Assembly (NCBI GenBank): GCA_030148425.1
Contig: JASBTM010000003.1
Span: 62,001 to 126,000 of the forward strand
From: Hyphomicrobium sp.
Lineage (GTDB): Bacteria > Pseudomonadota > Alphaproteobacteria > Rhizobiales > Hyphomicrobiaceae
Length of the DNA: 64,000 nt
Direction of reading: 5' to 3'
The notes under the pieces are model-generated. The model searched no databases, was not told the DNA's origin, and saw only the letters and a list, made by a program, of their open reading frames with translations. Position numbers and translations under genes: made by a program. Shown here in pieces: positions 31,238 through 41,300 of the stretch (position 1 is the first letter of the stretch; each line of letters begins with the position of its first letter).

Positions 31238-33516
31238 GCCGCGGCTCCGAGGAATTTGATGTCGATCTCTTCCGGCTCCGCGCCTTCGGACGTCATCTCG
31301 GTTTCGATCGCGTAGATCATCGAAACGCGGGCGTGGTAGCGCGACCCCATCGCTTCGCCGCGCGTCGGCACGATGACGGGCTCCGGCATCTCGCCGAGGG
31401 CGTAGGCAGCGGCATTGAGGCCCATGCGTTTGTAATGCTCGAGCTTCGTGATGGGCGAGTTCGAGAAGAGTTCGAGATTGTTATGCGGTAGCCGGTCTTT
31501 CTGGTGGATGACCGCGGTGCCTTTGGCCTGGATGCCAATGCCGACTCCGGATCCAGCAAGACGCGCGGCGCTCAGGCCCAAGAACGACGTATCTGCCGTG
31601 TGGCGCATGCGGACGACGCGCGCGGTACATCCGCCCTCAGCGATACCGGCGATCAGCACCCGCAAAATGGCTGAAAGCGGATGCCCGGCGACGGTCTGGA
31701 ATAGCTTCACCCCGAAAGCCGGGCTTATGCCGATGACGACCTCGCGCGGGTTGGCGGTGACGGCTGCAGGTCCGACCGGACGATAAGCGATGCGGGTGAC
31801 CTCCGCCGGGCGGAATTGAGCTTCGCCGCGCAGCACCTCCTGACGCGTCAGCACATCGCGGATGGCGACAATCTCTTCCCGGCGGCCTTCGCTGACGCGG
31901 TAGCCGGTTCCCGGTCCTTGATAATCATTTGGATCGTTGACGGCGCTGACGATCTTACCGTCCCGGATCATTGCAGATGTCTGCAGGTAATCGCCCGAAA
32001 CGCGAAGGCGGACGAGTTTTAGCAGGTTATCTGCCTCTTCTCGGAAGCCACGCGCGGCGAGCGCCTTGATGACGTCGATCACGGTGATCGAGCGGGCGAA
32101 GATGCTTTCGCTGATCATCGCGACGTCACGGCCGGAAAACGTGCGCGTTTCGTCGGAGCCTGAGGCCGCGATAACGCTTTGTTTCATGTCTGCGGTCGGC
32201 TTTGCCAGTCCAAGCTCTTCGAGCACGGCGCTGATAGCGTCGACGGCGCGGGCTCTCAGCTCCATGATGCGGGCTTCGCCGATCGGGGTCAGGCCGCCGT
32301 CGGCTTCGAAATCGCGCTGAAGGACAAGGTAATCCTCAAGCTCTTCGCCATTGAGCAACGAAGGGTTGAAGGAGTTGTCGTACTTCAGGATCGAGCCGAA
32401 GCCGGAGCAGATGAGATCCGAACCTGCGATGAGATAGGGCAGAATTTTCGCGCCGACACGGATTTCGGATTCCGTGGCACGTGCGTCGTTGCCGGAAGCA
32501 CATTCAAGGTCGAGCCAGACCGCAATCAAATTTTCTGCCATCAGTTCGCGCATGCCGCCCGGCACCGTGCAGGTGACGGGGGCGCCATCGACGCCGCCGT
32601 TCTGCGTGCCCTGAACGCCCATGGCGCGCTGCAGACAGAGACAACGGGCTTCAAGATAAAGAAGGGATTTGCTTTCGTGAAATCCCATCAGCAACTCGGA
32701 TCCGGCACCGGATGTGCAGCGCATCTTGATGCCACGAGACGCGTAGGCTGCCGCGAGAAACGCTTTCGACCAGGGTGTATCGTCGCCGTCGATGAAGCTT
32801 TTCTCGGTGCCGTAGACCGAAAGGGTTTCGGCATACGAGGTGAAGCCTGCCATGCCGATCTTCAGCTCTTCGGCTTCCTCGCTGGAGCACTGGAACAGCG
32901 TGCCCCAGCGGCCGACGGACGCCCCGACGGCGCACGCGACGGCGTTCGACCACGAATTGCGCGCGACGCGCATTGTCGTTTCGATTTCGTCGAAGCCGAA
33001 CGCCACGGCGGTTGCGGCGTCGGCCGCCATCTGCAGCGGATCGTCCTTCGCGTTCGTTACGTGCGCCTGATTGCCTGGCGTTTGACGCGCCCGCATTTTG
33101 CCGTAGGCAAAGGCGATTTCGAGAGACGACAGGTGCGCGACGACCTCGGCGAGCTTGGCGGGAGTCATACCGTGCGCTAAGCGAACAAGGGTGCTGCGCG
33201 GCACGTTCATATCGACCAACATCCGCGCGACCTCGATCGAGGGCATGGCCATCGCTTCAGGCGCGATCTCGGGATCGAGATGGTACTTGGATATAAAGAT
33301 GTCGATCATATCGAAGTCGCGGACGGCGATGCCATCCATCGACTCGACGACGCCGCTGCCCATCGCGAGCCCCGGCTTTGGATCATAGGGGCTGTTAAAG
33401 GCAGCGAAGCCGCTCGCCGCGTCCTCGGCGGCGAACTTGTCGAGGCGAAGCGGCCTCTCGTCCCAGTCGGAAAACCGCTTCCAGCGATTGGCGCGTATGT
33501 GCGATTCTTCCGTCAT
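31234..33516 (-). CDS. B12-dependent diol/glycerol dehydratase, fused large + medium subunits (PduC-PduD-like)
   Basis: PduC-like: RQTPGNQAHVTNAKDDPLQMAADA, YAETLSVYGTEKSFIDGDDTPWSKAFLAAAYASRGIKMRCTSGAGSE; PduD-like C-terminus: REVVIGISPAF, GSGVGIGIQAKGTAVIHQKDRLPHNNLELF. Confidence 0.93.
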   Translation of the reverse strand: MTEESHIRANRWKRFSDWDERPLRLDKFAAEDAASGFAAFNSPYDPKPGLAMGSGVVESMDGIAVRDFDMIDIFISKYHLDPEIAPEAMAMPSIEVARMLVDMNVPRSTLVRLAHGMTPAKLAEVVAHLSSLEIAFAYGKMRARQTPGNQAHVTNAKDDPLQMAADAATAVAFGFDEIETTMRVARNSWSNAVACAVGASVGRWGTLFQCSSEEAEELKIGMAGFTSYAETLSVYGTEKSFIDGDDTPWSKAFLAAAYASRGIKMRCTSGAGSELLMGFHESKSLLYLEARCLCLQRAMGVQGTQNGGVDGAPVTCTVPGGMRELMAENLIAVWLDLECASGNDARATESEIRVGAKILPYLIAGSDLICSGFGSILKYDNSFNPSLLNGEELEDYLVLQRDFEADGGLTPIGEARIMELRARAVDAISAVLEELGLAKPTADMKQSVIAASGSDETRTFSGRDVAMISESIFARSITVIDVIKALAARGFREEADNLLKLVRLRVSGDYLQTSAMIRDGKIVSAVNDPNDYQGPGTGYRVSEGRREEIVAIRDVLTRQEVLRGEAQFRPAEVTRIAYRPVGPAAVTANPREVVIGISPAFGVKLFQTVAGHPLSAILRVLIAGIAEGGCTARVVRMRHTADTSFLGLSAARLAGSGVGIGIQAKGTAVIHQKDRLPHNNLELFSNSPITKLEHYKRMGLNAAAYALGEMPEPVIVPTRGEAMGSRYHARVSMIYAIETEMTSEGAEPEEIDIKFLGAAA

Positions 33517-33761
33517 GGCATGTGTTCTCGGTAAAGGAGTGCCCGATTCAATCGGGGTCCACGATAACCCGGCCGCGACGCCCGCGTTTGACCTCAGCCC
33601 CCTCGAAGTTGACGGGTTTCGCTCGCAGTCCGCGCGAGACTGGCGTTGGAACTGAACAGACATGCCGAACGCCGGTCAAGCTGGAAGACGCCGGACAGCC
33701 TATAGTGGCGCGAAAATCGTGCAGAGCCGCACGCATCGTTAGGGAGCCGGTTTGAGGCAGC

Positions 33762-35099
33762 ATGGAAGCAACGAAGAAAATCCTCGAGCTCAACGCCTTC
33801 GACATGAACACGGCGGAAGGACTGTCGGCGGAGGTGACGAGCCTCGTCAAACGCCGGAAAGAAACCTTCGGTCCGGCGTCGATGCTGTTCTACGAGCGGC
33901 CGCTCAATCTCGTTCGCGGCGAAGGCGTCTGGCTTCACGACGCGGACGGGACCCGGTATCTCGACGCCTATAACAATGTGCCGTCGGTTGGGCATTGCCA
34001 TCCGCGTGTCGTTGAGGCCGTTTCCCACCAGTTCGGGGCGCTTAACACGCACACGCGCTATCTCTATTCGAATATCTACACCTACGCCGAGCGGCTGCTC
34101 GGCACGATGCCGGGCGCTGTCTCGAACATCGTCTTCACCTGCACGGGAAGCGAGAGCGCCGATTTTGCCCTTCGCGTCGCCCGCGCGGTGACAGGGGGAA
34201 CGGGTTTCATCGTTACCGACAACGCCTATCACGGCAACACGTCGGCAGTGACGGAGATTTCGCCTTCCTCCGCCAGCGCGGAGCCTCGGCCACCTTATGT
34301 GCGTGTGGTTGCTGCGCCGGATACCTATCGCGAAAAGATCGAGAAGGTCGGACCTCGCTTGGCGAACGATGTCCGTGCGGCGATTGCAAAGATGGCGGCG
34401 GACGGCATTCGTTTCGCGGGGTTCATTGCCGACAGTATCTTCTCCAGCGATGGGGTGTTTCCGGGCGAGCCGGGGTTCCTGCAGGAAACCTTGGAAGCCG
34501 TTCACGAGGCGGGAGGGCTCTATATCGCGGACGAGGTGCAGCCGGGCTTCGGCCGGACTGGCGAGAAGATGTGGGGTTTCGACCGTCATGGTCTCGTGCC
34601 CGATATGGTGGTGATGGGTAAGCCGATGGGGAATGGCTTCCCTATGGGCGGCGTCGCTATCAAGCCGGATCTTCTCAAAGCATTCGGCGCGAAGTCAGGC
34701 TATTTCAACACATTCGGCGGCAACCCCGTCGCGGCCGCGGCAGGTCTTGCGGTGCTGGACGTTCTGGAAGGCGAAGGGCTGCAACAGAACAGCCTCGAGA
34801 CGGGCGCCTATCTGCGGACCGAAATTCGTATCGCCGGAGCCGACGGCGGGTGCGTGGGCGACGTACGCGGTTCGGGGCTTTATATCGGCGTCGACATCGT
34901 CAAGGATCGCCAGTCGCGCGAGCCGGATCGGGGCATGGCCGAGACTATTGTGAACGGGATGCGCGACCGGAACATTCTTATCGGGATCGCTGGCGGGCAT
35001 GGGAATGTCTTGAAGATCCGTCCGCCGCTCTGCTTTACTCGCGAGCATGCCGATATTTTCATTGAGGGATTGAAAGGCGCGTTGGCCGACGCATCGTAA
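33762..35099 (+). CDS. Class-III PLP enzyme of the ethanolamine-phosphate/amino-alcohol-phosphate phospho-lyase type
   Basis: DAYNNVPSVGHCHPRVVEAV, NTHTRYLYSNIYTYAERLLG, FIADEVQPGFGRTG; closest in feel to ETNPPL/AGXT2L-type proteins. Confidence 0.82.
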   Translation: MEATKKILELNAFDMNTAEGLSAEVTSLVKRRKETFGPASMLFYERPLNLVRGEGVWLHDADGTRYLDAYNNVPSVGHCHPRVVEAVSHQFGALNTHTRYLYSNIYTYAERLLGTMPGAVSNIVFTCTGSESADFALRVARAVTGGTGFIVTDNAYHGNTSAVTEISPSSASAEPRPPYVRVVAAPDTYREKIEKVGPRLANDVRAAIAKMAADGIRFAGFIADSIFSSDGVFPGEPGFLQETLEAVHEAGGLYIADEVQPGFGRTGEKMWGFDRHGLVPDMVVMGKPMGNGFPMGGVAIKPDLLKAFGAKSGYFNTFGGNPVAAAAGLAVLDVLEGEGLQQNSLETGAYLRTEIRIAGADGGCVGDVRGSGLYIGVDIVKDRQSREPDRGMAETIVNGMRDRNILIGIAGGHGNVLKIRPPLCFTREHADIFIEGLKGALADAS

Positions 35100-36607
35100 T
35101 GGCCAGCTCAGCGTTTCATTCAGCAGGAGCCTCTATGCAATCGAAGCTTTTCATCGACGGAGCGTGGACGGATGCCCGCGATGGTGGAACGCTCGACGTC
35201 ATCAATCCGGCCAACGAGCAGGTGTTTCACAAATGCGCCGCCGGAACCGCTGCGGACATCGATGCTGCGGTCGCCGCCGCCAAAGCGGCTATGGCAGGAC
35301 CTTGGGCGCGGACCACTGGCAAGGATCGAGCCGGATATCTGCGCGCCATCGCCGCGAAAATCGAAGAGCAGAAGCAGGCGCTCGCTGAGATTGAGGTCCG
35401 CGACAACGGCAAGCCGCTGCCGGAGGCGCTGTGGGACGTTGGCGACGCGGCTTACTGCTTCAATCTTTATGCGACCTACGCCGAGGAGCTTGACGGCAGA
35501 CAAGGGGAGATTGTCGGTGTTCCAGATGACCGCTTTCAGTCGCGTGTGAAGTACATGCCGGCGGGAGTCGCGGGTCTCATCGTGCCGTGGAATTATCCGC
35601 TGCTGATGGCGGCGTGGAAGGTGGCGCCAGCTATTGCTGCCGGTTGCGCGATCGTATTAAAGCCGTCGGAATATACGCCGCTGACGGCGCTCGAACTCGC
35701 GCGGATCGCGGCCGAAGCCGGTCTCCCGAACGGTGTCCTGAATGTCGTGACGGGTTACGGCGCGACGGCGGGCGCGTGTCTCTCGGCGCATCCGGATGTT
35801 CGGAAACTTGCCTTTACCGGCTCTGTGCCGACCGGAATTGCCGTTGCGTCCGCGGCGGCGCGCGATGTCAAGAGTGTGAGCCTTGAGCTTGGCGGCAAGT
35901 CGCCGATCGTCGTTTTTGACGATGCCGACATCGAGCAGACCGTCGAATGGGTGATGTTCGGCATTTTCTGGAACCAGGGTCAGGTCTGCAGCGCGACCTC
36001 GCGGATGATTGTCGAGAAGGGCATCGCGCCGAAGTTGATCGACCGGCTGTCGGAAGAGGCTAAGAAAATCACTATCGGCGACGGCATGGCGGCGGGGACG
36101 TTGCTCGGACCGCTCGTGAGCAGGGCGCAGTATCAGAAGGTGCTGAGCTATATCGACATCGGTAGAAGCGAGGCGACGCTGGTGACAGGCGGTGCGCGGC
36201 CATCGCATCTCAACGAAGGGTACTTTCTGGAGCCGACGATATTCGCCGATGTTTCGCCAAGCGCGCGGATCTGGAAAGAAGAAATCTTCGGGCCGGTTCT
36301 CGCCGTTTCGACTTTTGAAACTGAAGATGAAGCCGTGAAGCTTGCCAACGACAGTGAGTTCGGTCTGGCGGCCGCAGTCATGTCTGGGGATCACAAGCGC
36401 GCGGAGCGCGTGGCCGATGCGTTCGAGGCCGGTGTCGTCTGGATCAACTGCTCGCAGCCAAACTTTCTCGAGCCGCCTTGGGGCGGCGTCAAGAAAAGTG
36501 GCGTTGGCCGCGAGCTCGGGACGTGGGGACTCAACAACTTTCTTGAGCCCAAGCAGATCACCAAATATCTGAGCCGCGACCCGTGGGGCTGGTACCTGAA
36601 GGGGTGA
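35099..36607 (+). CDS. NAD-dependent aldehyde dehydrogenase, betaine-aldehyde/aminoaldehyde (plant AMADH-like) type
   Basis: LELGGKSPIVVFDDADIEQ, NQGQVCSATSRM, C-terminal QITKYLSRDPWGWYLKG; TAATG overlap with the phospho-lyase gene. Confidence 0.87.
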   Translation: MASSAFHSAGASMQSKLFIDGAWTDARDGGTLDVINPANEQVFHKCAAGTAADIDAAVAAAKAAMAGPWARTTGKDRAGYLRAIAAKIEEQKQALAEIEVRDNGKPLPEALWDVGDAAYCFNLYATYAEELDGRQGEIVGVPDDRFQSRVKYMPAGVAGLIVPWNYPLLMAAWKVAPAIAAGCAIVLKPSEYTPLTALELARIAAEAGLPNGVLNVVTGYGATAGACLSAHPDVRKLAFTGSVPTGIAVASAAARDVKSVSLELGGKSPIVVFDDADIEQTVEWVMFGIFWNQGQVCSATSRMIVEKGIAPKLIDRLSEEAKKITIGDGMAAGTLLGPLVSRAQYQKVLSYIDIGRSEATLVTGGARPSHLNEGYFLEPTIFADVSPSARIWKEEIFGPVLAVSTFETEDEAVKLANDSEFGLAAAVMSGDHKRAERVADAFEAGVVWINCSQPNFLEPPWGGVKKSGVGRELGTWGLNNFLEPKQITKYLSRDPWGWYLKG

Positions 36608-36627
36608 AGGCCGGTGTCAGGCCTTCA
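36605..36627. terminator. Hairpin between converging ALDH and ABC permease genes
   Basis: TGAAGGCC-GGTGTCA-GGCCTTCA, perfect 8-bp stem containing one stop codon in the stem and the other in the loop. Confidence 0.55.
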
Positions 36628-37378
36628 GCCGGTAGCCGGTCTTGAAGATCCACCAGACGATGGCCATGCAAACCGTGAGAAACACGAAGATCATAAGCAG
36701 GCTGACGCTGACGTTGACGTCCGAGATTTCGTAGAAGCTCCAGCGGAAACCGCTGATGAGATAGACCATCGGATTGAAGAGGGTGATGGTCTGCCATGCG
36801 GGCGGCAGCATCTTTAGCGAATAGAACGTGCCGCCAAGAAACACGAGCGGCGTGATGATGATCAGCGGCACGACCTGCAGCTTCTCGAAGCCGTCGGCCC
36901 ATACCCCGATTACGAAGCCAAGCATGCTGAAGGTCGCGGCGGTCAGAACGAGAAACGCGATCATCCAGAACGGGTGAGCGATATGGATCGGCACGAATAG
37001 GCTTGCCGTCGCGAGGATGAGCAGGCCGAGCAGGATGGCCTTCGTCATCGCCGCGCCGACGTAGCCGAGCACGATCTCGAAAGGGGAAATTGGGGCGGAC
37101 AGGTGCTCGTAGATCGTGCCGGTGAAGCGGGGGAAATAAATGCCGAACGAGGCGTTGGCCGTACTTTCCGTCAGCAGCGACAGCATAATGAGCCCCGGCA
37201 CGATAAATGAACCGTAGCTGACGCCGTCGATCGTCGAAATTCGAGAGCCGATAGCGGCGCCGAAGACGATGAAGTAGAGCGATGTCGAGAGGACCGGCGA
37301 GATCACGCTTTGCATCAGCGTGCGCTTCCACCGCGACATCTCGAAGATGTAAATGGCGCGAACCGCTTCGATGTTCAT
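36617..37378 (-). CDS. ABC-2 type transporter permease (NodJ-like)
   Basis: Six-TM ABC-2 membrane protein; [33 protein letters not shown]. Confidence 0.87.
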   Translation of the reverse strand: MNIEAVRAIYIFEMSRWKRTLMQSVISPVLSTSLYFIVFGAAIGSRISTIDGVSYGSFIVPGLIMLSLLTESTANASFGIYFPRFTGTIYEHLSAPISPFEIVLGYVGAAMTKAILLGLLILATASLFVPIHIAHPFWMIAFLVLTAATFSMLGFVIGVWADGFEKLQVVPLIIITPLVFLGGTFYSLKMLPPAWQTITLFNPMVYLISGFRWSFYEISDVNVSVSLLMIFVFLTVCMAIVWWIFKTGYRLKA

Positions 37379-38301
37379 CGCTTTGTCCTCACGAGATCGA
37401 CGAAAATGTCTTCGAGCGAGCTTTGTATTGTCGACAGATCCTTGAACGAAATTCCGGCGCCGCGCATGTCGTTCAGAAGTGCCGTGATGCCGGTGCGCTC
37501 AGCGCGTGTGTCGTAGGTGTAGACCAACTCGCTCTTGTCGACGCCGAATTGCAGATTGTAGGTCGTGAGCGCTTCGGGAATGACGTCGAGAGGCACGGAA
37601 AGCTGCAATTGAAGCTGCTTCTTGCCGAGCTTTCGCATCAGCTCGTTTTTCTCTTCGACCAGGATGATTTCGCCATTCGCAATGACGCCGACACGATCGG
37701 CCATCTCTTCGGCCTCTTCGATGTAGTGCGTCGTCAAGATGATCGTGACGCCCTTCTCGCGCATTTCGCGAACGACGTCCCACATCTCGCGGCGAAGCTC
37801 GACGTCGACGCCTGCTGTCGGCTCGTCGAGAAAGAGGATGCGAGGTTCGTGCGCCAGCGCCTTGGCAATGAGGAGGCGGCGTTTCATTCCGCCCGAGAGC
37901 GTCATGATGCGGGCGTCTTTCTTGTCCCAGAGCGAAAGATCACGGAGGACCTTCTCGACGAGCGCCGGGTTGCGTGGCTTTCCGAACAAGCCCCGGCTGA
38001 AATTCACCGTCGCCCATGGGGTCTCGAACATGTCGGTCGAGAGTTCCTGCGGGACCAGACCGATCATCGCGCGCACTGTGCGGTAGTCGGCGGCGATATC
38101 CTTGCCGTCCACGGTGATCGTCCCGGACGTTGGATTGACGATGCCGCAAATCGTGCCGATCAGCGTGGTCTTGCCAGCGCCGTTGGGGCCGAGCAATGCA
38201 AAGATCTCGCCTTGCTTGATCTCGAGATTGATATCTTTCAGCGCCTTAAAGCCGGACGCATAGGTCTTCGAAAGATTGGCGACGCGAATGATGTTGGTCA
38301 T
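37375..38301 (-). CDS. ABC transporter ATP-binding protein (NodI-like)
   Basis: [55 protein letters not shown]; 4-nt overlap with permease. Confidence 0.9.
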   Translation of the reverse strand: MTNIIRVANLSKTYASGFKALKDINLEIKQGEIFALLGPNGAGKTTLIGTICGIVNPTSGTITVDGKDIAADYRTVRAMIGLVPQELSTDMFETPWATVNFSRGLFGKPRNPALVEKVLRDLSLWDKKDARIMTLSGGMKRRLLIAKALAHEPRILFLDEPTAGVDVELRREMWDVVREMREKGVTIILTTHYIEEAEEMADRVGVIANGEIILVEEKNELMRKLGKKQLQLQLSVPLDVIPEALTTYNLQFGVDKSELVYTYDTRAERTGITALLNDMRGAGISFKDLSTIQSSLEDIFVDLVRTKR

Positions 38302-38393
38302 CTTCGGACTCTTGGGCTGCGGGGAGAGACGCCGGCACGGCATCGCAGTGTCGTGCGCCTGTTGTCAACGCTCTCCCTCGCTTCGCACCAAAC

Positions 38394-41300
38394 TTATTCC
38401 GCAGGCGCCGGTGCCACATGACCGTGTGTGTCATGTGACGAAGCGACGGGGGCCGCGACGCCGCCTGCGTGGGCCAGCGGCTTGTTGCCGCTGAGTTTGC
38501 GTAGGATCACGTAGAAGACCGGTGTCAAGAAGATGCCGAACATCGTCACGCCGATCATACCTGAGAACACGGCAATACCCATCGCCTGGCGCATTTCGGC
38601 GCCAGCGCCGACCGACGTGACGAGCGGCACCACGCCCATGATGAAGGCCATGGACGTCATCAAGATCGGACGCAGACGGAGGCGGCTCGCCTCCACGGCA
38701 GCCTGCACGGGGTTGCGTCCCGCAAGCTCCAGTTCGCGCGCGAATTCGACAATCAGAATAGCGTTTTTCGCTGACAATCCGACAAGCACGATCAGACCGA
38801 TCTGCGTGAAGACGTTGTTATCTCCATGCGAAAGATAAACGCCCGTTATGGCCGCCAGCAACCCCATCGGAACGATGAGGATGATCGATAGTGGCAAAAC
38901 AAGGCTTTCATACTGAGCGGCGAGCACAAGGAACACAAGGAAGACCGACAGCGGAAACACCCAGATCCCCGAGTTACCGGCGATGATTTCCTGATACGTC
39001 AGGTCCGTCCATTCGAAGCCGATGCCCTTCGGGAGGACTTCCGCCGCGATGCGCTCGACCGCGGCTTTCGCCTGACCGGAGGAATATCCGGGAGCCGCGC
39101 CACCATTGACGTCGGCCGTCAGGAAGCCGTTGTAGCGCATGGCGCGCTCCGGCCCGGCGATCTGCTTGACGTTGAGCAGCGCGGACAATTGGATCATCGC
39201 ACCCGTGTTCGAACGGACTTTTAGTAAGCCGATGTCCTCGGGCCGCGCACGGAATTTCGCATCGGCCTGGACGCGCACAGAATAAGTGCGGCCGAATTTG
39301 TTGAAGTCGTTGACGTAGAGCGATCCAAGATACACCTGCATCGTGTCGAAGACGTCCTGCACCGCGACGCCGAGCTGACGCGCCTTCGTACGATCGATTG
39401 CGGCGTAGAGCTGCGGGACGTTGACCTGGTACGACGTAAAGATGCCCGCGAGTTCAGGCGCTTTGTTCAAGGCAGCCGTAAACGCGTTCATGCCATCGGT
39501 CAGTGCGTCATAGCCAAGGCCTGCGCGGTCTTCGACCTGTAGCTTGAAGCCGCCGATGGTGCCGAGGCCCTGGACGGGCGGTGGCGGGAACATGACGATG
39601 AACGCGTCCTTGATGACCGCGTATTCCTGATTGAGCTTGCCGGCGATCGCGCCGCCGCTGAGGTCGGGAGAGCGACGCTCATCGAATGGCTTCAACGTCG
39701 CGAAGACGATGCCCGAGTTCGAGCTGTTCGTGAAACCGTTGATCGAGAGTCCGGGGAAGGCGACGGCGCTTTCGACGCCCGGCGTTTTTAGCGTGATATC
39801 GCTCATGCGCCGGATGACATCTTCCGTGCGGTCGAGCGTGGCGCCATCGGGAAGCTGCGCAAAGCCGACGAGATACTGTTTATCCTGCCCGGGCACGAAG
39901 CCGCCGGGGACAGCCTTGAACAGGCCGACCGTGACGCCGATCAGCACGAGGTAGATAAAGAAGGCGATAGCTTTGTGGCCCAGCACTCGGCGGACACCGC
40001 CGCTGTAGGCGTTCGAGCCCCAGCTAAAGGCTTTGTTGAAGCGTCGGAAAAACCAGCCCAAGGCGAAGTCCATCGCCTTCGACAACCAGTCTTTGGGCTG
40101 GTCATGGCCCTTGAGAAGAAGTGCTGCGAGCGCGGGAGAGAGCGTCAGCGAGTTTATCGCCGAGATGACGGTCGAGATCGCAATCGTCAGTGCGAACTGT
40201 TTGTAGAACTGCCCTGTCAGGCCGGTGATGAGCGCGAGAGGGACGAACACCGCAACGAGCACCAGAGCGATGGCGACGATCGGGCCGGAGACTTCGCGCA
40301 TGGCTTGAATGGTTGCTTCGCGCGCGGGCAGGCCGTTCTCGATATTTCGCTCGACGTTCTCCACGACGACGATGGCGTCATCGACGACGATGCCGATCGC
40401 GAGCACGAGGCCGAACAGCGTCAGCGCGTTGATCGAAAATCCGAAGATGTGCATCACCGCGAAGGTGCCGATGATCGACACGGGCACCGCAATAAGGGGG
40501 ATGACCGAGGCACGCCACGTCTGGAGGAAGAGAATGACGACGAGGACAACCAGCGCCACGGCTTCGAGAAGCGTGTGGATCACGGCTTCAATCGAGGCGC
40601 GCACGAACTGCGTCGGATCATAAACGATGCGGTAGTCGACGCCTTCCGGCATGTACTGTTTGAGTTCCGCCATCGTCTTGCGGACGTTGTCCGAGATCTC
40701 GATAGCGTTCGAGCCGGGAGACTGGGAAATCGGAATGGCGACGGCCTGCTTGTTGTCGAGCAGCGAGCGCAACGAATAGTCCGCCGCGCCAAGCTCGATC
40801 CGCGCAATATCGCGCAGTCGCGTAACCTGATTGTTTGGACCCGCCTTGACGACGATATCGCCGAATTCTTCCTCCGACGCGAGGCGGCCTTGAGCGTTCA
40901 CCGATAGCTGGAAATCGAGATTGGGGAGCGACGGCGAGGAACCAACGACACCGACGGCCGCCTGCACGTTCTCAGCGCGAACCGCATTTGCGATGTCCAT
41001 TGCGGAAAGCCCAAGCTCGGCGGCCTTCGCCGGATCGACCCAGACGCGCATCGAATAGTCGCCCGAGCCGAACAACTGCACATCGCCGACGCCATCAATG
41101 CGCGCTAGGCGATCCTTGATGTTGATCACCGCGTAGTTCCGCAGATACGTCATATCGTAGCGGTCGTTCGGCGACAGCAAGTGAACGACCATTGTCAGGT
41201 CGGGCGAGGCCTTGATCGTCGTGATGCCGAGCGCGCGAACATCTTGCGGAAGGCGCGGTTCTGCCTGCGATACACGGTTCTGGACGAGCTGTTGCGCCTT

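Noticed and set aside
32179-33180. 333-aa plus-strand ORF antisense to the fused diol dehydratase
   Set aside because: Shadow ORF; dehydratase motifs on the minus strand are clear.
33517-33761. Possible cobalamin riboswitch before the diol dehydratase or phospho-lyase
   Set aside because: I could not find a B12-box-like core or the expected arms in the 245-bp divergent region; needs an Infernal RF00174 search.
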